From assembly GCA_002077065.1 (NCBI GenBank), contig NAJO01000088.1:1-63906 (forward strand): a stretch of DNA of 63,906 nucleotides, read 5' to 3'. Shown here piece by piece: positions 34,300-45,531 of this stretch. The notes beneath the pieces are model-generated. The model worked only from the letters and a program-made list of their open reading frames with translations. It was not told the DNA's origin and searched no databases. This DNA is from Cryoendolithus antarcticus. Lineage: Eukaryota > Ascomycota > Dothideomycetes > Cladosporiales > Cladosporiaceae. Within the stretch, counting starts at the first letter, position 1. Each line of letters begins with the position of its first letter. Position numbers and translations under genes: made by a program.

Positions 34300-34845
34300 T
34301 CACACCGCAGCAGAGTATCCACTCCACCAATCAAAACAGCGCCAAAGGATTGGTTGCATTCTCCGGCGCATCTGAATCACATCCCAATGCTCCTGAATAC
34401 AGCTCGGATCGAATCTGTAGATGTCCGTAATCGCTAGCGGCTGAGGCGTCAATCCATCTACTCGGAAATGAATCCACCCGATTGAGTCGTCAAACCCAAG
34501 ATGCAAGATTGTGATTGTCGTGGTCTGCCAGAAGGGCGACAGATATGAGATTGCCGCAGCTGCGCCTTGGCCGACTGAGGGGTTGTGCTGAATGTAATCC
34601 GCCGAGACGAAGGAGCCGTAAGCGACCGTCAAGTTCTTTACGATGTAGAACTCGTTGACGAATTGGGTCCATCGTTCGGCCTGCTCCCACGTTGTGATTG
34701 CGGCCGTTTTACAATAAGTGTCTGGAAAGACTGAAGCTCCGGGAGTTGAAGTCGAGCTGGAAGTGGCAGCAACGGTTGAACACAGCAGTGGCAGCAGTAG
34801 CAGCAGCAGTGTCTTGATGTGGAAGTGCATCATGGTAGCTAGCAC
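34300..34845 (-). CDS. Secreted SnoaL-like (NTF2 fold) protein, C-terminus frameshifted
   Basis: About 176-181 aa from ATG 34845, 34833 or 34830; the last gives the cleanest signal peptide (MHFHIKTLLLLLLPLLCSTV). The mature part shows the SnoaL-like arrangement: TWEQAERWTQFVNEFYIVKN, SADYIQHNPSVGQG, an HLGFDDSIGWIHFRVDG strand pair, and TDIYRFDPSCIQEHWDV, where intact relatives continue with polar residues and a short end. Here the main frame runs into MRRRMQPILWRCFDWW, whereas the next frame, entered by one base near 34371, would read DAPENATNPLALF and stop. That is the family-like ending, so a one-base deletion or a base-call error is likely. The fold core is unaffected. Substrate unknown. 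Confidence 0.65.
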   Translation of the reverse strand: MLATMMHFHIKTLLLLLLPLLCSTVAATSSSTSTPGASVFPDTYCKTAAITTWEQAERWTQFVNEFYIVKNLTVAYGSFVSADYIQHNPSVGQGAAAAISYLSPFWQTTTITILHLGFDDSIGWIHFRVDGLTPQPLAITDIYRFDPSCIQEHWDVIQMRRRMQPILWRCFDWWSGYSAAV

Positions 34846-35129
34846 TTCGAAGGTGAGGTGACCTTGTGCTTTGGGAGGCGGTATTTAGTCTCGCAATTAG
34901 GAGGACTATTGTGTGCCTAGATCGAGCTTGACGAACGTTCTTCAGCATTAAAGGGACTATGTCCCCCCACACTGGAGCGCGTTCGGAATCAAGTGGTTCA
35001 TCTGGCATTTCAATCCCTCACATTTCGCACCATTGAAGCTACTCCCCCACTTGATGCCGTGAAGGACTGTGCGGGTCATCGATTCGGCAGGTTACGGAGA
35101 CACGTTAAGGCTCAGGCAAGTAGTGCTTC
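34846..35129. other. Upstream flank of the SnoaL-like gene, nothing else seen
   Basis: About 280 bases that likely include the SnoaL-like gene promoter; a TAAATA-like element lies about 50 bases upstream of its start on the minus strand. Confidence 0.25.
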
Positions 35130-35425
35130 TACTACTTGAAACAAGGGTCGCTAGCTAGTCAAGCGTTTCTGGACCCACCGGAAGAGACTGGAAAGCTAGC
35201 GAAGAGCAGGGCGAAGAACCTCACTCATTCGTCGCTACTCTGCAAGACGGAGCTTTGTCCGGGAATAGCCCACCATTCCAAGCATCTGCAAATCCGGTGC
35301 CTCGAACCCATGGTTCAGTTCTTCCTGGACCTGCCTAACCCGCCCCTCACCAATTCAATGACTTGACGATCGCTCTAGCAGTTTTCAGATATCCCTGTCT
35401 AGCAACAGCGAAGCCTGGTTGGCCC
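35130..35425 (-). pseudogene. Duplicated 3' fragment of questin oxidase
   Basis: The minus strand reads GYLKTARAIVKSLNW and then a stop, followed by sequence strongly similar at the DNA level to the 3' end and flank of the questin oxidase gene (38627-38912, plus). Shared runs include GAACCATGGGTTCGAGG and ATGCTTGGAATGGTGGGCT. The match extends past the stop codon into the 3' flank (CTCTTCGCCCTG-like). It is an inverted partial duplicate about 3.2 kb from its parent and cannot encode the enzyme. Confidence 0.7.
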
Positions 35426-35469
35426 TCGTTGCCGCTGAGCTTGTCCCTCGATTGAAGTGCCACCTCCCT

Positions 35470-36765
35470 TTTCGCTCAAATCCGGATCGTAGCACAGCAT
35501 CATTGGCACATTCCCGTGGGTCTTTCGTAAGCTTGGGCTGTGCTCTCAGTATCTGCGACGTGTGCGCTGGTCATCTCATGCGGATCGAAGATAGTCATCT
35601 CTATCGTCCCATCCATATTTACGCTCCGTAAAACCGATTCACTCTAACAATCTCATGCATTTCCTCTAGTTTATGTTGTATCGCTATCTCCGGAGTGATG
35701 TTCGAGCAGGTCGACTACGGGGGAGCACCGTCTGCTCACGTGGAAATGGACAGCTTCCTGGCCATCGAAGTCTTTCAATCAACGCAGGCCAGATGACTTA
35801 GTACCAATCTCACAGTTTTTTGTCGCCCTGCCCTGCCGCTCCGTTTATTAACGCTGTCTGATCGACTTCGTCTCTGGCGTTCAAATCGGCGTCGTTGTCG
35901 AGAAGCAATCGAACAGCCTCCCAGGACTCGCTACGAGCAGCGCATTGAATTGCTGTCTGTTGGATGGGACTGTAACTTTCTGCAAGCACTCCCGCATCAA
36001 GTAGAGCCTGCACAGAGGGCGTTGAACCACGATCTGCTGCAGGATGAATCGCTAACAACGAATTGGGGTTGGCTCCTACGTGCAGAAAGCATTTGACCTC
36101 CTCGTCGGAGACTTGTTTATAGGCGTCCACGATTAATTGTCTACGTCTACGGACGTACTTTTGCGGAGCCATGGGCATGCAGAAGTTCGGAAATGGATGA
36201 CAGAGAAAGGTCCAGTCGTTTTGGCGGTGGAAGTTCACTTCCGTTGGAAACCAGCATCTATTGGCATAACGAAAGGAGTCCCTCGTGCCTATCCTTATTG
36301 CATAGCGTCCGTTGTATCCATCGGGGGACGTCCTCAAGATGTCTTGCGTACGACCAGGGTGGTCGTTCGAGTGACAACAAGATGGCATTTAGCTCTCTGA
36401 ATTGTTCAGGATGTTTGAGTGCGACGAGAATCCGAAGAAACATAGGTTCCATGGAGAACATGTCTACTGATCGCCCACGAATGCTCCCTCCCTCCATCTC
36501 GGGGGTCCAGCACTCCCACGGCCCTGAGGCATTACGACTGAGTTGCGTGATCGGCAATAGTCTTCCCACATCCGTTTGTGATATGCCAAAGTCTGCCAGA
36601 AGAGTCACGTCGCCGTTGTTCAAGATACTCGACGACTTGATGTCCCTGTTGCGAACACCAAGAGAGTGAATGTAATGTACCGCACGTACCAAACATCCAA
36701 ATCACTTTGGACTTGGCGGCTTGTTCGGCCTCGCCGGAGGTGATCTTGAAGATTGGCGTCCGCAC
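35470..36765 (-). pseudogene. Protein kinase-ankyrin repeat relic (copy B)
   Basis: The minus strand from about 36765 reads a kinase segment: YIHSLGVRNRDIKSSSIL (catalytic loop with NRD instead of HRD) and VTLLADFGISQ (intact DFG). The activation region follows, and a CWTPEMEGG stretch stands where APE is expected. The frame ends at 36258; another frame (36388-35810) carries the ankyrin part (FHRQNDWTFLC, then AAARSESWEAVRLLLDNDAD-type repeats, ending QGDKKL and a stop). Beyond 35810 degraded sequence continues colinear with copy A at 18500-19640. Intact proteins of this architecture are fungal kinases with C-terminal ankyrins of unclear role. Frameshift, lost catalytic His and later stops mark it as a relic. 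Confidence 0.6.
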
Positions 36766-37296
36766 GATCCGATGATGGAAACAAATTCGATTCGAAGTGC
36801 GTTGCCCGTTACTCTGCTAATCGGAAAGCGGATAAGCTAGCGTCTGCAGTCTCACAGGTTTTCGTGTCACTAGGTACCCCACAATCACTTGCACTAGATT
36901 CAAGAATGGAAGTCGGAAGACGGAGCAGTCTTACGCCGGGTCTGGTCATTGGCGGTCGCCGTCCCCTTCTAGCGCGACCGTTGTCGACGTACCAGACGCT
37001 GCCGCCATGCCTAGAACGGATTACAATGGCCTACAAAGCGTATTTACTGGAGATTCGAAGGCAACGTCAGGAGCCTTCGCCAACTTGGCTTTCAAATCAG
37101 AACTGACATATCAGTGCATGTTGCTCGATTGGTGCTTATATTGGAGGGGTTGATAATCAGTTTGTACGAACGGATTCGAGTGCAATAAGATACTGTAAGA
37201 TGGCTATCGACCTGTAAAGTTCCTCTCGTTCTTTCACTCGACTACAGTATCATCAAATATCACGGATCATCGTCCAAGTGTCCAATCCTAGCGAAC
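36766..37296. other. Intergenic between relic and questin oxidase
   Basis: About 530 bases with one 117-codon frame lacking recognisable content. It should contain the questin oxidase promoter; no clear motif seen. Confidence 0.35.
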
Positions 37297-38830
37297 ATGG
37301 CCGCCATCCCATTAGACTCCAAGAGTGTAGCCCAGCTATCTCACCTGCAAGGCCGATCACTATCCTCCCTACTCAAAGCGAATGACATTCTCAACATCAA
37401 CCACCGAAAGAACCACGTCATTTTCAATCACGAAAACATCGATGGGGTGTTCATGCATGTAAGTGCCTTTCCTGTACTTTCAGCAAACCCGAAGCTCATT
37501 GCGCCAAACAGAACCACATCGCCCACCATACCCTCACCGTTTTAGCCCTCGGAGGAACATCTACGGATTTGGACTCGCACTTCCAGGCGAACAATGCGTA
37601 TCAACGTGCTCAACCGAGCGACGCAGCAGGCAATGTCACCGAGCTAGACGACCTCAGAAGTTGGGAGACCGCCTTTGGGCAAGAAGATAACTACGGTTGG
37701 TTCTTGTACTTCTTTGAGGCGCAGCTTGAATCCCGGCCCGTTGAGGAAGTGCTCGACTTGTATCTTTTCTCCGATACGTACATCGCCCGTAGTATGATGG
37801 TACGGATGTTCATGGGTACGTGATCTTCTTCTTGCTAGTAGTAAGGAAGAATTTGACAAGATTCTAGGATTCGTGCACCCATTTATCCACCTCGGACTTG
37901 GTGTCGAATTCCAACAGCCGGCAATTGTCGCCGAAGCGCTCGCGCAGGCGTGCATCCATCATGATAACTACCTGTTCCCCTCCTTCCATGACACGGAAAA
38001 GGGCAGCGCTAATGGTCACTCTAGAGGCAGCCTCATGGTTGACCTGCTCGCCGAAGCTCGTGTTGAGCACAAGATCCAGAGTTCCACAAGTTTCTCAACG
38101 TTCGAGAGGCTGGAAGACGGCGTCCTACAGAACGCTCGTCTCGAGATCACACGTATTGCTAGCCGCTGGAGTGTCGAATCCAGAGATGTGGATCGTGTCG
38201 CAGCTGAGTTACTGAATGCCTCAGGTAGCCGTATGGGGACCTGGATGAACTCGACGGAAGCTGACACCCACGATAGTGTTTCTTGTTGCTGGAGCTCAGA
38301 GGCCACCACACCCTGTCAGGTTCGACTTCTTCCTGATGCACTTGTTGAACGCTGCAATGTTTCTGTCAGCACTGATGGCGCTTCCGAGAATTGGGAACGA
38401 GGCCAAAGCGCACCTATTGGAGAGCTTCGGTCGTTACATGATCCTGCTCTACGCTGCAGAAGGCTCGCCCCATCTTGATATGACACCCGTCAATCAGCAA
38501 AGTCCCTTGGGGCCGGGAGGTTGGACTGATACCATCGCGCGGATCACGACCTATTGTGACGACGGTCACGCCTCGAAGATGATCCGAGCGCTAGCGCACG
38601 CGGAAAAGGTGTGCGAGGCGTACGAGGGCCAACCAGGCTTCGCTGTTTCTGAGCAAGGGTATCTCAAAGCTGCTGAAGCGATCGTCAAGTCATTGAACTG
38701 GGGAGGGGCGGGTCCAGCAAGTCCAGGGCGAACTGAACCATGGGTTCGAGGTGCCGGATTCGCAGATGCTTGGAATGGTGGGCTGTTCCCCTACAAAGAT
38801 CCCTCGGGCAGAGCTGCAACGAACAAGTGA
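37297..38830 (+). CDS. Questin oxidase-like (Baeyer-Villiger type) protein
   Basis: Member of the questin oxidase-like family (DUF4243), which includes enzymes that open anthraquinone rings in polyketide pathways. Exons: 37297-37458, 37512-37815, 37868-38224, 38277-38830; 1377 nt, 458 aa; introns of 53, 52 and 52 nt, each with a plausible branch site. Family features: NHIAHHTLTVLALGG directly after intron 1, an ETAFGQEDNYGWFLYFFEAQ region, GFVHPFIHLGLGVEFQQPAI, IASRWSVE, and VFLVAGAQRPPHPVRFDFFL, followed by a helical C-terminus with EGQPGFAVSEQGYLKAAEAI. No polyketide synthase lies within the window, so any pathway link is unproven. The 3' end is duplicated in inverse orientation at 35130-35425. 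No defect seen. Confidence 0.85.
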
Positions 38831-38911
38831 AACTCTTCGCCCTGTTGTTCGCTAGCTCTACAGTCATTTCCGGTGGGGCCGAAAAAGCTTACTCTAGCTA
38901 GGGACCTTCAT

Positions 38912-39459
38912 GTAAGGTAACAGGACTCTACTTGCCTGAGCCCGAATATGTCTCCGCATCTGGCTCAATATGAGACCCACACTGTTTGCATTGTCTCCAC
39001 GGGCTCATGTACGGGAGTGACTTCGATGATACGGAATATGAGGGAAAGCATGCCAGATGAACGACTTGATTCCGAGCGCAGAGTCAGGTGACTCGTCGAG
39101 ATTCGTCATGGCCGGAATGGTGTCTTCCCGGCCGGGGCATCTCTACCTCGTTACGCAACTCTGGAACTAAGCACATCTTCGGGCCTTAACTGTTCCCCCG
39201 TGTGCTGCATGCATGTCGAGGTCAAGTGAATTTGTATGTCGAGACCTGCGACTCGCGGTAATAGACCTCAAAGACCCCAGATAAATGCCGCCGCGAACTC
39301 GCGACCTGATATCAGGCTGTTGGAAGACCATGTAATCTCGATCGAGCAAAACCTGTACGGCGGTGAAGAGAAGCGAAACAATTCTCTGCACCACGCAAAC
39401 TGAGACTGAAATCTCACAAGGAGGTCTTCGATATACGAAGTCGTGGAGCTGAGATTAGC
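38912..39459. other. Intergenic, nothing recognised
   Basis: About 550 bases between convergent genes; short frames only. Probably 3' flanks. Confidence 0.35.
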
Positions 39460-40755
39460 TCAACGTTGAAGCCGATATCCAGTAGCGTTTGCACGACGGC
39501 CAGTATTACACTGCCCGAGCAATGGTAGCATTGGCTCAATATTGACAGTCGACACCTGCACACTGTTGTCCTCGCCACCCGGAACTCCACCGCCTATGAT
39601 CATGATAAGTCCAGGATCGTCAGGCATGACCATCAGTGCACGGGTGTAGCTCGACCCTACGTTCGTGTCTAGGACCGTCCAAGCACCGCCACCGAGATTG
39701 TGATTGAGGTACAGCTCGGGGTTGTTTCCGTCAGAAACGACAATCGTGCCCAGTGGGCCACCCGCGGGAGTCCAGACATTGTACGGCGAGCCTCTTGAAA
39801 CTGTCCCATCCGTCGCAGCGAGGGCATGGTCAGGCTTGGAGCCGAAAGTGCGAGGGTCGCGCGAGATACGGTAGTAGACGGCGAAATTGGCTTCCACGGC
39901 GCCGAAGAACTCGAATGTCATGATCCAATTGCCGAACGGCAACTCACTGACGATGGGCATTCCTGGACGCCAAGTATCATTGGTGTAGACGATGTCGTCG
40001 ACCACGGGTCCCCAAGTACGCAGGTCCGTTGTGGTTTGGTGCTCCAATCTTTGGCCGAGGGTGTTGTTAGGATCACGCTGGTCAGAATAATAGAGGACTA
40101 GCTCTCCATCATAAATGAGCATAAATGGTTCCCAGATCGGCTCGTATTGATTCTCTGGGAAGGCGTCCCCACCACGGGCGACGGAGGAGACGAAGTTCCA
40201 GTTGTAGCTAAGAAGAGATTGTTAGACAGGATGCATGGATTTGACTTGCCTACGTATGCCATACCCTTTGTCCGTTGAGGCATAGACATCGATTTTGGTC
40301 TCACTCAGATCAGCAGGAATGCTGTTGGCGGCCAGCAGGAGCGTCCCAGCGGAGAAGTTGCCAATGCTCTCTGTCATTTCAAAGAGATCAGGCTGATAAC
40401 GCAGACCCCATCCGTTCTGGGTGTCATATACTCGCGATCGCTCGGACCACGTTTCGCCCAAGTCAGTCGACACCCAAGCCGGGATGTATGGAAACACAGG
40501 GCAATTGTCCGGACAAGGTGCAGTACTGTTCCCGGTCGGAAAATAATTCTCCCAGATTGCGAGAAGGGTGTTGTCGCTATCGCAATTAAGCTTCCTGACG
40601 CGGGCGTAGAGAGTACGAGGTACGGTGTAGTTATCCGGCGGGTCAAAGACGGTGATGTTGGTGAGTAGTTGTCTGCTAGATCCTCCTGCTTGGGCTGTCA
40701 CGAATGTGGTTGCGAGGACATGGAGGAAGACGGAGCGGAAGATCGAGAACAGCAT
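39460..40755 (-). CDS. Secreted BNR/Asp-box (sialidase-fold) protein
   Basis: Predicted secreted beta-propeller, 417 aa, with signal peptide (LFSIFRSVFLHVLATTFVTA). Exons 40755-40250 and 40207-39460. The 42-nt intron fits only as a GC-AG intron (donor GCAAGT, branch CTAAC, acceptor CTTAG), giving phase-correct joining to YNWNFVSSVA. An Asp-box is clear (VSTDLGETW) and a second degenerate one appears at ASTDKGYG. Other landmarks are PIWEPFMLIYDGELVLYYSD, PFGNWIMTFEFFG and RGSPYNVWTPAGG. This is a fungal family annotated as BNR-repeat or glycosyl hydrolase-like; catalytic activity is not established and the sialidase Arg triad is not evident. No frame defect if the GC-AG intron is accepted; using only GT donors the exons do not join in phase. 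Confidence 0.75.
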
Positions 40756-40821
40756 CTTCGTACTGACAAGACCAACGAGACAGGTGAGATGCTTACCATA
40801 GTTTATGTTGGCGAATGGATG

Positions 40822-40836
40822 TGCATATATTTAAGT
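40822..40836 (-). promoter_or_regulatory. TATA-like element upstream of BNR protein
   Basis: On the minus strand the sequence reads CTTAAATATATGCAC, about 70-80 bases upstream of the BNR protein ATG. Position and composition suit a TATA-type core promoter, but this is a weak motif. Confidence 0.3.
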
Positions 40837-41504
40837 CGTATGTTGTTGGCGTCTGCCGAGCATCGGACTAATGTCTACAAGAACAGGCTTGGCGTACGTC
40901 TATGAAGTTGGCATTCGATGGAGAAAGGGCCGGGCTCAAAAGGGATTGGCTACGATCTAATAACTCATCGAAGATTGACGTCCCAACCTGTACCAGCGGG
41001 CGAAGATGCCGCTGCCCACAACCCGCAGACCACCAATGCCATAACGGCATCAACGCTTCGATGCTACGACGCCTGGCCTTCCGGACGCTCTTTGCCTTCG
41101 AATGATTTCCCATCGATAACATCAAGTTTGGCGAGTCGGGCTGTGCGAGGCCTAACATCAGCGAAGTATATACCCGCAGGGTATCTGATACTGCTAAGCT
41201 ACCAACCTCGAAGTGCGAATGACGAAGATGAGTGGGTATGCAGGGTGGAGTACGAGTGGGGTTTGTCCGGTCTGTTGGGTTGAGAAGCCCGATTCTGGAG
41301 CCCGACGCATGAGGAGGCAATGATTGCGTTTTGGAAAGATGAGGGATCGCTGGTCGTTGGCCTCCCACTTGCTAGAGGCAAGAGCCCGATCTTCCAGGCT
41401 GCTAGGGTCAATGCCAATGTGGTGCTCCTTTCCGAGCGCTCACGAGAGACCTCAGCAAATGTTACCGTGCCCCTAGGCTCAATTACGACGTCTTGACACG
41501 GCCG
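40837..41504. other. Gene-poor interval
   Basis: About 670 bases with overlapping short frames and no recognised family. Confidence 0.3.
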
Positions 41505-42022
41505 GACCGGCAACCAAAGCAGCTCATTCCATCGCAGTGGAGATGGTGGCGATCAACGACGACTTCGTAACAGATATGTCCGATTTGCAAACGAATTGCA
41601 AGCTCGATCGTCATGTCGTCGACGAAGCCTATACTTCCCGCATGTCTGCGTCCTTCCGATCCAAATTCGTCTACTTGGCTCCGATTCGATAGAATCCTAG
41701 CGAGCTCGTCCTACCGACAGGCACTTTGTCTCCGTTGTTACAGCAAGACTTAGAGATCGCGTACCTTTGAGGAGTGCTGACTAAGGCATACGCTATATCC
41801 GTGCAACTACCAACCACCCGGATGTCTGAATACGTCATCGAGGCCTACGGTGAGAGCCGTTCGGAGGAGTGTGTGGTCGAATGTATGCAGACGGCCCAGT
41901 TACAAGTCAGGCGTTCGTCAAATATCGGTGACGTTCTGTCCAAGCCGGGCTACGTGCGAAAAGGTGTTAGCTTCACCATCGAACCTCTGAAGCGAAGGAA
42001 GTGTCTGTCGACTCGTCGATAG
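41505..42022 (+). pseudogene. Coding-like relic of an unidentified protein
   Basis: One plus-strand frame reads like a folded protein for about 170 codons: AAHSIAVEMVAINDDFVTDM, FRSKFVYLAPIR, then PSELVLPTGTLSPLLQQDLE, LTKAYAISVQLPTTR, EECVVECMQTAQLQVRRSSN and GYVRKGVSFTIEPLKRRKCL to a stop at 42020-42022. It is interrupted only by TAG at 41690-41692 and TGA at 41768-41770. I do not recognise the family. Codon composition and the single consistent frame favour a former exon over chance. Confidence 0.4.
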
Positions 42023-42835
42023 ACGGAAGGGAGAATGTGAACATTGAAGGTCGCGATGCATTCGCAAAGCGAAACCATCTGGCTGTTCCTCATCCGAATC
42101 AGGAGTAATCTGCCCTTATTCACTCCCAGAATGCTTGCACTTCATCCCCGTCGTGGATCCTCGTTCGGGTAGTTTTCTCGCGGAGCCTTTCTTGGAAGGA
42201 GAAAGCTGAAGAGTATTCGTCCCAAGTAGCTGTGGACGCGCCACCAGCCCAAATTGATCCGTCCAGGGCTTGACCTTCGCGTGTGTCCTTTACTTCGGTG
42301 CGACATCGCTCCCTCGCTTGATGTGCGCTCTAGGCACTTTATCTGGTGGCTATTAGGCGCAAAGACTACGCAAAGCAAGAGGGGCATCCTGTTGAATAGC
42401 ACGTATACGTATACGTGTGAGACTTTCCGCTGTGTAATATCGGCGATCGCTGTTCGAAGCGCCCGCTTTCTGTCACCGTCGCTTCAGCTGTGAATGGACA
42501 CAAAGCTACGTTCGTCCCTGTTACCACGAACTCGTATTCAGTATCGACACCTGCTAGTGCTCTAGATACGGACGACTCTAGTTATATGGATCTGACATGG
42601 ACCAGAAGCGTCTCGAAGGTCGTAACACATCTATTGGTTCAATGTGCGGAATCGAAGTAAATACAAATCTTCTACCTGAAAGTACTTCATCAAATTGGGC
42701 TTACAACGGTTCAACCTAATAGGAAAGAAATCTTCAACTGCCTCGACAAAATCTCCTTCTATCAACATAAAGTGCACAAGTCGCCTGCGGCTTCATGCTC
42801 AGGTAACCATTTTCGACGATGAGAAGTGAAAGTAC
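42023..42835. other. Intergenic, nothing recognised
   Basis: About 810 bases with no supported gene; the right end is the 3' flank of the AA9 gene. Confidence 0.35.
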
Positions 42836-44415
42836 TCAAAGGCATTGAGAGTACCACGGGTTCTTGAACTTGCAGCCTAAATAATCCAATCAGCGCTCAT
42901 AACGGTGAGAGGCAACCAGAGAGGCGTTACTCACTTGATCCAGAAGCGCAACCTGTCTTACCGATATAGTTTCGCCCGCCGCATTGCCCGTACTTGGCAA
43001 CCTCTCCTCCAGAAGGGTGCGGCATTGCAGACTTGGTTGAGGCCGCTGGTTTGGCAGCGGACGTCACGGTCTTGAGTGTTGTGGGCGTAGTAGCGGCCGG
43101 AAGCACTTTTTGACGGGTGGGGGTAAGTGGTGATGCGGGCGTGGTCGCAAGGATCGGAGCTCCTCCGCCCGAGTTGCACTGGAACACTGCAGGACCTAAA
43201 CAGTATCAGGGTCAAACTTGTACATTTAGGGACAGAATGCAAGTAACGCGGCATACCTGGGATCTTGTAGCCGGATGGTGGGTAAGGTTGGCCCTTGCCG
43301 TTGTATATGCTGACTAGGATACCTGGGTCGTTCGCCTGGGAGTCGGGATTAGCGCAAGACACATGCAGTGAGAGGGAGCGAGCGCACGGAGTAGATGCCA
43401 GGGATCTTGTACGTCGTCGGCGCCTTGGGTGACGTGGAACCGGTCACCCGGAATTGAGCGCACTCCATCTAGTTCATTGTTAGCAAGCGAGTAGAATGCA
43501 ACACGCGTCGATATCTAGTCAAGCATACATAAAATTGGGCGCCTTTCTCAGAGCCTGCGGAGTGGAGCGCGATAAGCTCGAAACGCATGAGGTAGTCACC
43601 AGACGCAAGGCAGGACGGAATTTTCACGGTCTGAATACCGCCGTCGGAGATCTTGTACACAATTATTAGTCAAAAGTGCGTTACAAAGCAACTGCGTGAT
43701 CCGATGTTGCGCAGCAATCTAAGGCAACACATACCAGTTTATCCACGGCCCACTCATCTGTAACGAGCAATTGTCAGGTGCCCTTCAGCATGGCGGAAAA
43801 GTATTGGGAGTTGGTGGACCTACTTGGGGAGATCAAGCCGGCCTCAGCAACTTTGAACCAGCCGTCACCTGGCCCTGCAGATGGGTTCTGCGACGCATCT
43901 CCGACCTTCTTCATGTATGCCAGAACAGGACCCTGGGACACTTTGTTAGGGAATATGAGCGTGAGTTCCCTTCGCAACAGTCGACGAACCTTGTGGCTGG
44001 AGTCGATAACTTTGTTATCGGCGCTCGAGTCTGGCCCAGTACCTGTTCCACCTTAGCCGAAGGCGGTGCTACTTGGACGCAAGCAGACACTTACTGGACA
44101 AGGTATGTAGCCAGGCGCCAGTGACCGTGTCGCCGGCTGTGACTTCGATCACCTCACTGGACGCGCGGAAACCTTTGACGGGAGCTCCGTTGCAGGCCAT
44201 CGAGTTAGAATTGACATCATCTATGAACTGCTCGAATCAGATATTCGCTTTAGCACGCTCCGATAGGGTGAGCGGTGGTTAACCGAATCGTCCGATGGCA
44301 TGTAAATGCCGGCCCCCTGAGCAAAAGTCTTCCCATTGGCACTGATACGGTTCATGATAGTGTGTGCAGAGACTGCATCGAGCAGTAACGCGAACAGAAT
44401 AGAGAAACGAGCCAT
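42836..44415 (-). CDS. AA9 lytic polysaccharide monooxygenase with CBM1, one-base frameshift
   Basis: Copper enzyme that oxidatively cleaves cellulose, secreted. Ten exons: 44415-44284, 44227-44095, 44051-43990, 43932-43824, 43758-43735, 43651-43529, 43468-43388, 43335-43257, 43195-42935, 42876-42836. Signal peptide [17 protein letters not shown] is followed by the mature N-terminal His of the histidine brace (HTIMNRIS). The second His lies in GAWLHTL. Further landmarks are [34 protein letters not shown] and the Q-F-Y of AQFY. A Ser/Thr/Pro linker leads to a CBM1 (KYGQCGG, ending WYSQCL after the last intron). Defect: in exon 5 a four-A run (43738-43741) shifts the frame by one; with three As the exon would end DKL and join ISDGG exactly. 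As written the gene is frameshifted or carries a base error. Confidence 0.8.
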
Positions 44416-45531
44416 AATGCAGGATATGTTCGGTAATAGAGCGGCAATGGCGAATGAAGGAAAAGTAAACGAATTTGTAGTCGAGTCCCTTGAATGAGTG
44501 ACTGAAGGTGATGCAGAAACACGAGAGTGAGGAGAGCGCTGACCGATCCTTTTGAATGTAGTAAGTACAACGTTGCAAACGTACCAAGCAATATATCGGT
44601 CACAAGAGGCTGAACCTTGTAGTAATAGACCGGCCGCTTGGAAATACTATGGTGTGTAGTTCAGGCCGATGCATGAGTTTAGGTAATGTCTAAATAGGGC
44701 ATCTCCGCGTCTCTACGTCCGTGTCCAAAGACTCACGCAGGTGTAACAAGCCTCGTGGCTTGGTCCTGAAACCAAGGACTAAGCCCTTTAATCATATGTT
44801 GCTCGCGCATGAGCCGCATTTGAAGTGCGTATACAAGATCCAGATCTAAGTCTGTTGCATGCATGTCACTAGGAAATGGTACGCTAGCAGGATATGGACC
44901 TATCAGCGAAGATCAGTCATGAGACCCACCAATTAGACAATCTTCCAGCTACGCTCCCTAGCACTGTCCACCTATTCGGTCCAGTTTATCGTGAACGTCG
45001 AATCTTCCACTCTAACTTACTTACTCATCAGCCAACTTGCAATCTCTGTCCGTCCGGGCTCTCGGAGTGTTCGTGAACCTGCATCGACCATCAGGGGATC
45101 ACTCCTTTCTCTACTTGGCAACGTTGAACACGTTCGAGATAACGCGGCATAGCCGCTCGAAGTTCGACATGTCATCGTTTCTACTGTGCTGCAGGCGATT
45201 ATGATAGTGCGGCTTACCCTATGGCTATTGCACGTGGCCCGCAAGGTCAGCTCCACCCTCGAGCGTTCGGTCTTCACCAGCTCTACACGTCAATCTCATC
45301 CATCCTATCCAGCGTCATTATGCCAAAATAGATGAAACATAGTGCCATGCTGTCTCGACGACACGCTCTTAACGGCGGCCGTTAGCAACATCGGATGAGA
45401 GTTCGCTAGCTCGTTTGACGTGTGATATTGCACCGGAAGATTCGAGCAAGACGCTGGTATCGGAACGAATTCTCGGCGAATAGTGCAATCAGCAACAAAG
45501 CGGTGAAGTCGAAAGCCTCCCGAACGCAACC
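44416..45531. other. Gene-poor interval
   Basis: About 1.1 kb upstream of the AA9 gene without recognised coding content. The first few hundred bases should hold its promoter. Confidence 0.35.

Noticed and set aside
13304..44415. A single biosynthetic or catabolic gene cluster linking transporter, mannosidase, questin oxidase and LPMO
   Set aside because: The genes are far apart, separated by relics, and no core synthase or shared regulatory motif is visible; co-occurrence alone does not support a pathway.
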